Shown here one piece after another: positions 62,401 to 64,000 of a stretch of DNA of 64,000 nucleotides (the stretch's first letter is position 1; every line of letters begins with the position of its first letter). A program made the position numbers and the translations under genes. The DNA is from Terrimonas ferruginea DSM 30193 (GTDB lineage: Bacteria > Bacteroidota > Bacteroidia > Chitinophagales > Chitinophagaceae). Under the pieces are notes generated by a model. The model was not told the origin of the DNA, ran no database searches, and saw nothing but the letters and a program-made list of their open reading frames with translations. The stretch covers positions 27,708-91,707 of the forward strand of contig NZ_AUDS01000009.1 of assembly GCF_000425585.1 (NCBI RefSeq). The letters run 5' to 3'.

Positions 62401-63102
62401 CAGGTAAGCACCGACGGTGGTGCCAACTACAACAGTATTGCCGGCGCAACAGCGGCAACCTTGCAGGTAAACAACGTCACTACCGCAATGAACAACAACC
62501 GTTACCGCGTAGCGTTGACCAACGCAACCTGTACCGCTCCTGTGTTCTCTACAGCAGCCGTATTAACGGTAAATGCCCGGCCGACTGTTGATCTTACTGC
62601 CACACCGTTTACCAACCTGCTGCCTGGTCAGCAGACCACACTCAATGCGAACATCGTTCCGAGTGCGGCCGGCTTCAACATTACCTGGTACTTCAACGGT
62701 AATGTATTGCCCGGTGTAACAGGCACCAGTTTCCTCGTTGACTCCGTAAAAGTTGGCGATTATAAAGTAGCTATTGTGAATACGACTACCGGCTGTAACA
62801 ATGAATCGAGCGTACTGAGCATCGGAGCTACATCCAGCTCAAGACTGTTCATTTATCCCAGCCCGAACAATGGCCGCTTTACGGTTTCTTACTTTAACTC
62901 AAATGGTCAGAACACGAGCCGCCTGATCACTGTATTCGACTCCAAAGGAGCCAAAGTGTATCAGCGTCAGTTTACCATTACCGGTCCTTACCAATTACTC
63001 GATGTTGACATCCGTCCGTTGATGGGTGGCATCTATCACGTAGTGGTAGGCGATGCATCAGGTAAAAAACTGGTAGAAGGTAAAGTGCTGGTTGTAAACT
63101 AA
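59434..63102 (+). CDS. Secreted reprolysin-like metalloprotease with three Ig-like repeats and T9SS domain
   Basis: 1,222 residues. Signal peptide 1-22 (GVNAQ). Propeptide-like region with the same PMPDGSxxxFxVWESSIxAPxLxAKxP pattern as the 53720 gene. Zinc site HEIGHQFGAGH (341-351), Met-turn TTIMAYAG (about 372-379). A PKD-like pair follows, then three tandem Ig-like domains (about 773-855, 868-952, 952-1040), each with the pattern YQWQ(V/L)STDxGxNY and MNNNRYRV. The C-terminus has a type A T9SS domain (IYPSPNNGRFTVSYF... HVVVGDASGKKLVEGKVLVV). Secreted; probably a surface or extracellular protease with a repeat stalk. Confidence 0.91.
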   Translation: MRKIYTLFLCAILCASITGVNAQNNFFRKADPATLSKSKGVRAIIPSKYEAVSVDIFAMRNFLWSLPEEKSVNANRAAAPVITLPMPDGSNARFHVWESSIQAPGLAAKFPEIKTFAGQGIDDPAATIRFDYSPYFGFRAQILSPNGRIYIDPYAKGETDNVITYYQRDNLRGRSFKCGTEDIPVPENTANRVMAGPCRGTELKTYRLAIACTAEYAAAVGGGLAGPTHAAIVTSANRVNGVYETELAVRMVLIANNDQIEYLTNPDPYNNVISSAELTNNQNNLNATIGVNNYDIGHLFTSDDNGLASVGSVCVSNRKASGATGSPSLIGDGFDIDYVAHEIGHQFGAGHSYNSSQCASPGGSYEVGGGTTIMAYAGICAASENIQPNSDPIFHAISFDQISNFLSSGAGTTCGVATPTNNTLPVITSMSANNLNIPINTPFTLDATATDANGDALTYNWEGWDIGAAGPSWIAAATTTTRPLFRTRVSKTTGSRTFPDPRVIAANYPNNGAPSAMDGLRGEILPQVARAMKFRVTVRDNRAAGGGVVSGGDGCQNTTVFTVNAVGSTPFTVTSPNGGESYPGGSTQTVTWNVANTNTAPISVTNVKISLSTDGGLTFPTVLLASTANDGSEAVTFPAVTSTTARVKVEAIDNIFFDISNANFTLTTPVTGFDFGAATPATLSCPAPASTAFTFTTSGVSGFSTPINLTATNVPAGASVSYAANPVTPGTSVTATVSGLASLAAGTYTITITGTAGAVVRTRDLQITINPGAAPTIGTQPSAVTSCAGSNVSFTVAATGATGYQWQVSTDGGTNYTNVSGATTATLSLNAIAATLNNNRYRVVVAGQCGSAVSNPAQLTVQTAPAISAQPQNATLCLGSNATFSVTASGTGISYQWQLSTDAGANFNNIAGATNASLTVNSITTAMNNNRYRVIVSGTCPSPATSSAATLAVVSPPTVGTNPTSTAICATGNVTFTASSTSPGVLYQWQVSTDGGANYNSIAGATAATLQVNNVTTAMNNNRYRVALTNATCTAPVFSTAAVLTVNARPTVDLTATPFTNLLPGQQTTLNANIVPSAAGFNITWYFNGNVLPGVTGTSFLVDSVKVGDYKVAIVNTTTGCNNESSVLSIGATSSSRLFIYPSPNNGRFTVSYFNSNGQNTSRLITVFDSKGAKVYQRQFTITGPYQLLDVDIRPLMGGIYHVVVGDASGKKLVEGKVLVVN
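61750..62575 (+). repeat. Three tandem Ig-like repeat units at DNA level
   Basis: Three units of about 265-285 bp, at about 61750-62025, 62030-62290 and 62300-62570, encode domains of matching pattern. AACAACCGTTACCGTGT-type stretches recur nearly unchanged near the end of each unit, suggesting tandem duplication. Confidence 0.75.
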
Positions 63103-63126
63103 TCAGGCTTTTTTCTAAAAAATAAT

Positions 63127-63158
63127 GAATAGCCACGTCCTCAAAGACGTGGCTATTC
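63127..63158 (+). terminator. Hairpin after the metalloprotease gene
   Basis: Perfect 13-bp arms (63127-63139 and 63146-63158), six-base loop; the following bases are only weakly T-rich. Confidence 0.65.
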
Positions 63159-63180
63159 TCTTTGAAATAATGTACACTAG

Positions 63181-64000
<820 letters not shown>

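Overview
The window looks like a chromosomal segment of a Bacteroidota bacterium, most likely a member of the Chitinophagaceae. The evidence is type IX secretion sorting domains, a fused SecDF of about 1,030 residues, a long NusB, -7 promoter boxes of the TAnnTTTG type, almost no Shine-Dalgarno sequences, and Bacteroidota-typical families (DUF1684, DUF2490, DUF1573, CtlX, GlmU-like protein, HU-CCDC81 protein, DUF1080). I found about 50 protein genes and no rRNA, tRNA, insertion sequence, phage or CRISPR array. Assignments come from reading translated sequence; no database search was run.

Layout. 1-3981: YajQ, ribosomal protein L31, a GlmU-like nucleotidyltransferase, triosephosphate isomerase and a small membrane protein. 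3967-8812: a surface-polysaccharide segment (glycosyltransferase, methyltransferase, Wzx-type flippase, second glycosyltransferase). 8972-18057: a carbohydrate-oxidation locus. A five-gene minus-strand operon (MFS transporter, exported TIM-barrel protein, GMC dehydrogenase with a likely iron-sulfur motif, Tat-exported small subunit, second exported TIM-barrel protein) faces a plus-strand Gfo/Idh/MocA oxidoreductase and TIM-barrel isomerase, followed by a lipoprotein cytochrome c and a DUF1080 (3-keto-glycoside hydrolase type) lipoprotein. Together they look like a largely periplasmic route that oxidises glycosides to 3-keto sugars and cleaves them. 18211-20796: pyruvate kinase and phosphofructokinase. 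21042-36854: mixed housekeeping and envelope genes, including a prolyl oligopeptidase, a CtlX/arginine-deiminase pair, an E2 acyltransferase, CinA, PBP4, an M50 protease and DoxX. 37036-42413: a TPR / outer-membrane barrel / HU-CCDC81 operon. 42385-53568: a cation antiporter, SecDF, a serine hydrolase, an aminotransferase, CoaE, and the yajC-DUF1573-nusB cluster. 53720-63102: two large secreted metalloproteases of the same architecture flank groES-groEL. From 63259: the start of a YbiT-type ABC-F gene, cut by the window end.

The most unusual non-coding feature is a family of composite intergenic elements. They are built from two kinds of 7-bp tandem repeat, TAAGTAN and TTSACNA, always in the same relative order, sometimes separated by a conserved module. 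At least eight copies occur. Several begin exactly at the stop codon of a neighbouring gene, and others run into promoter boxes or a start codon.
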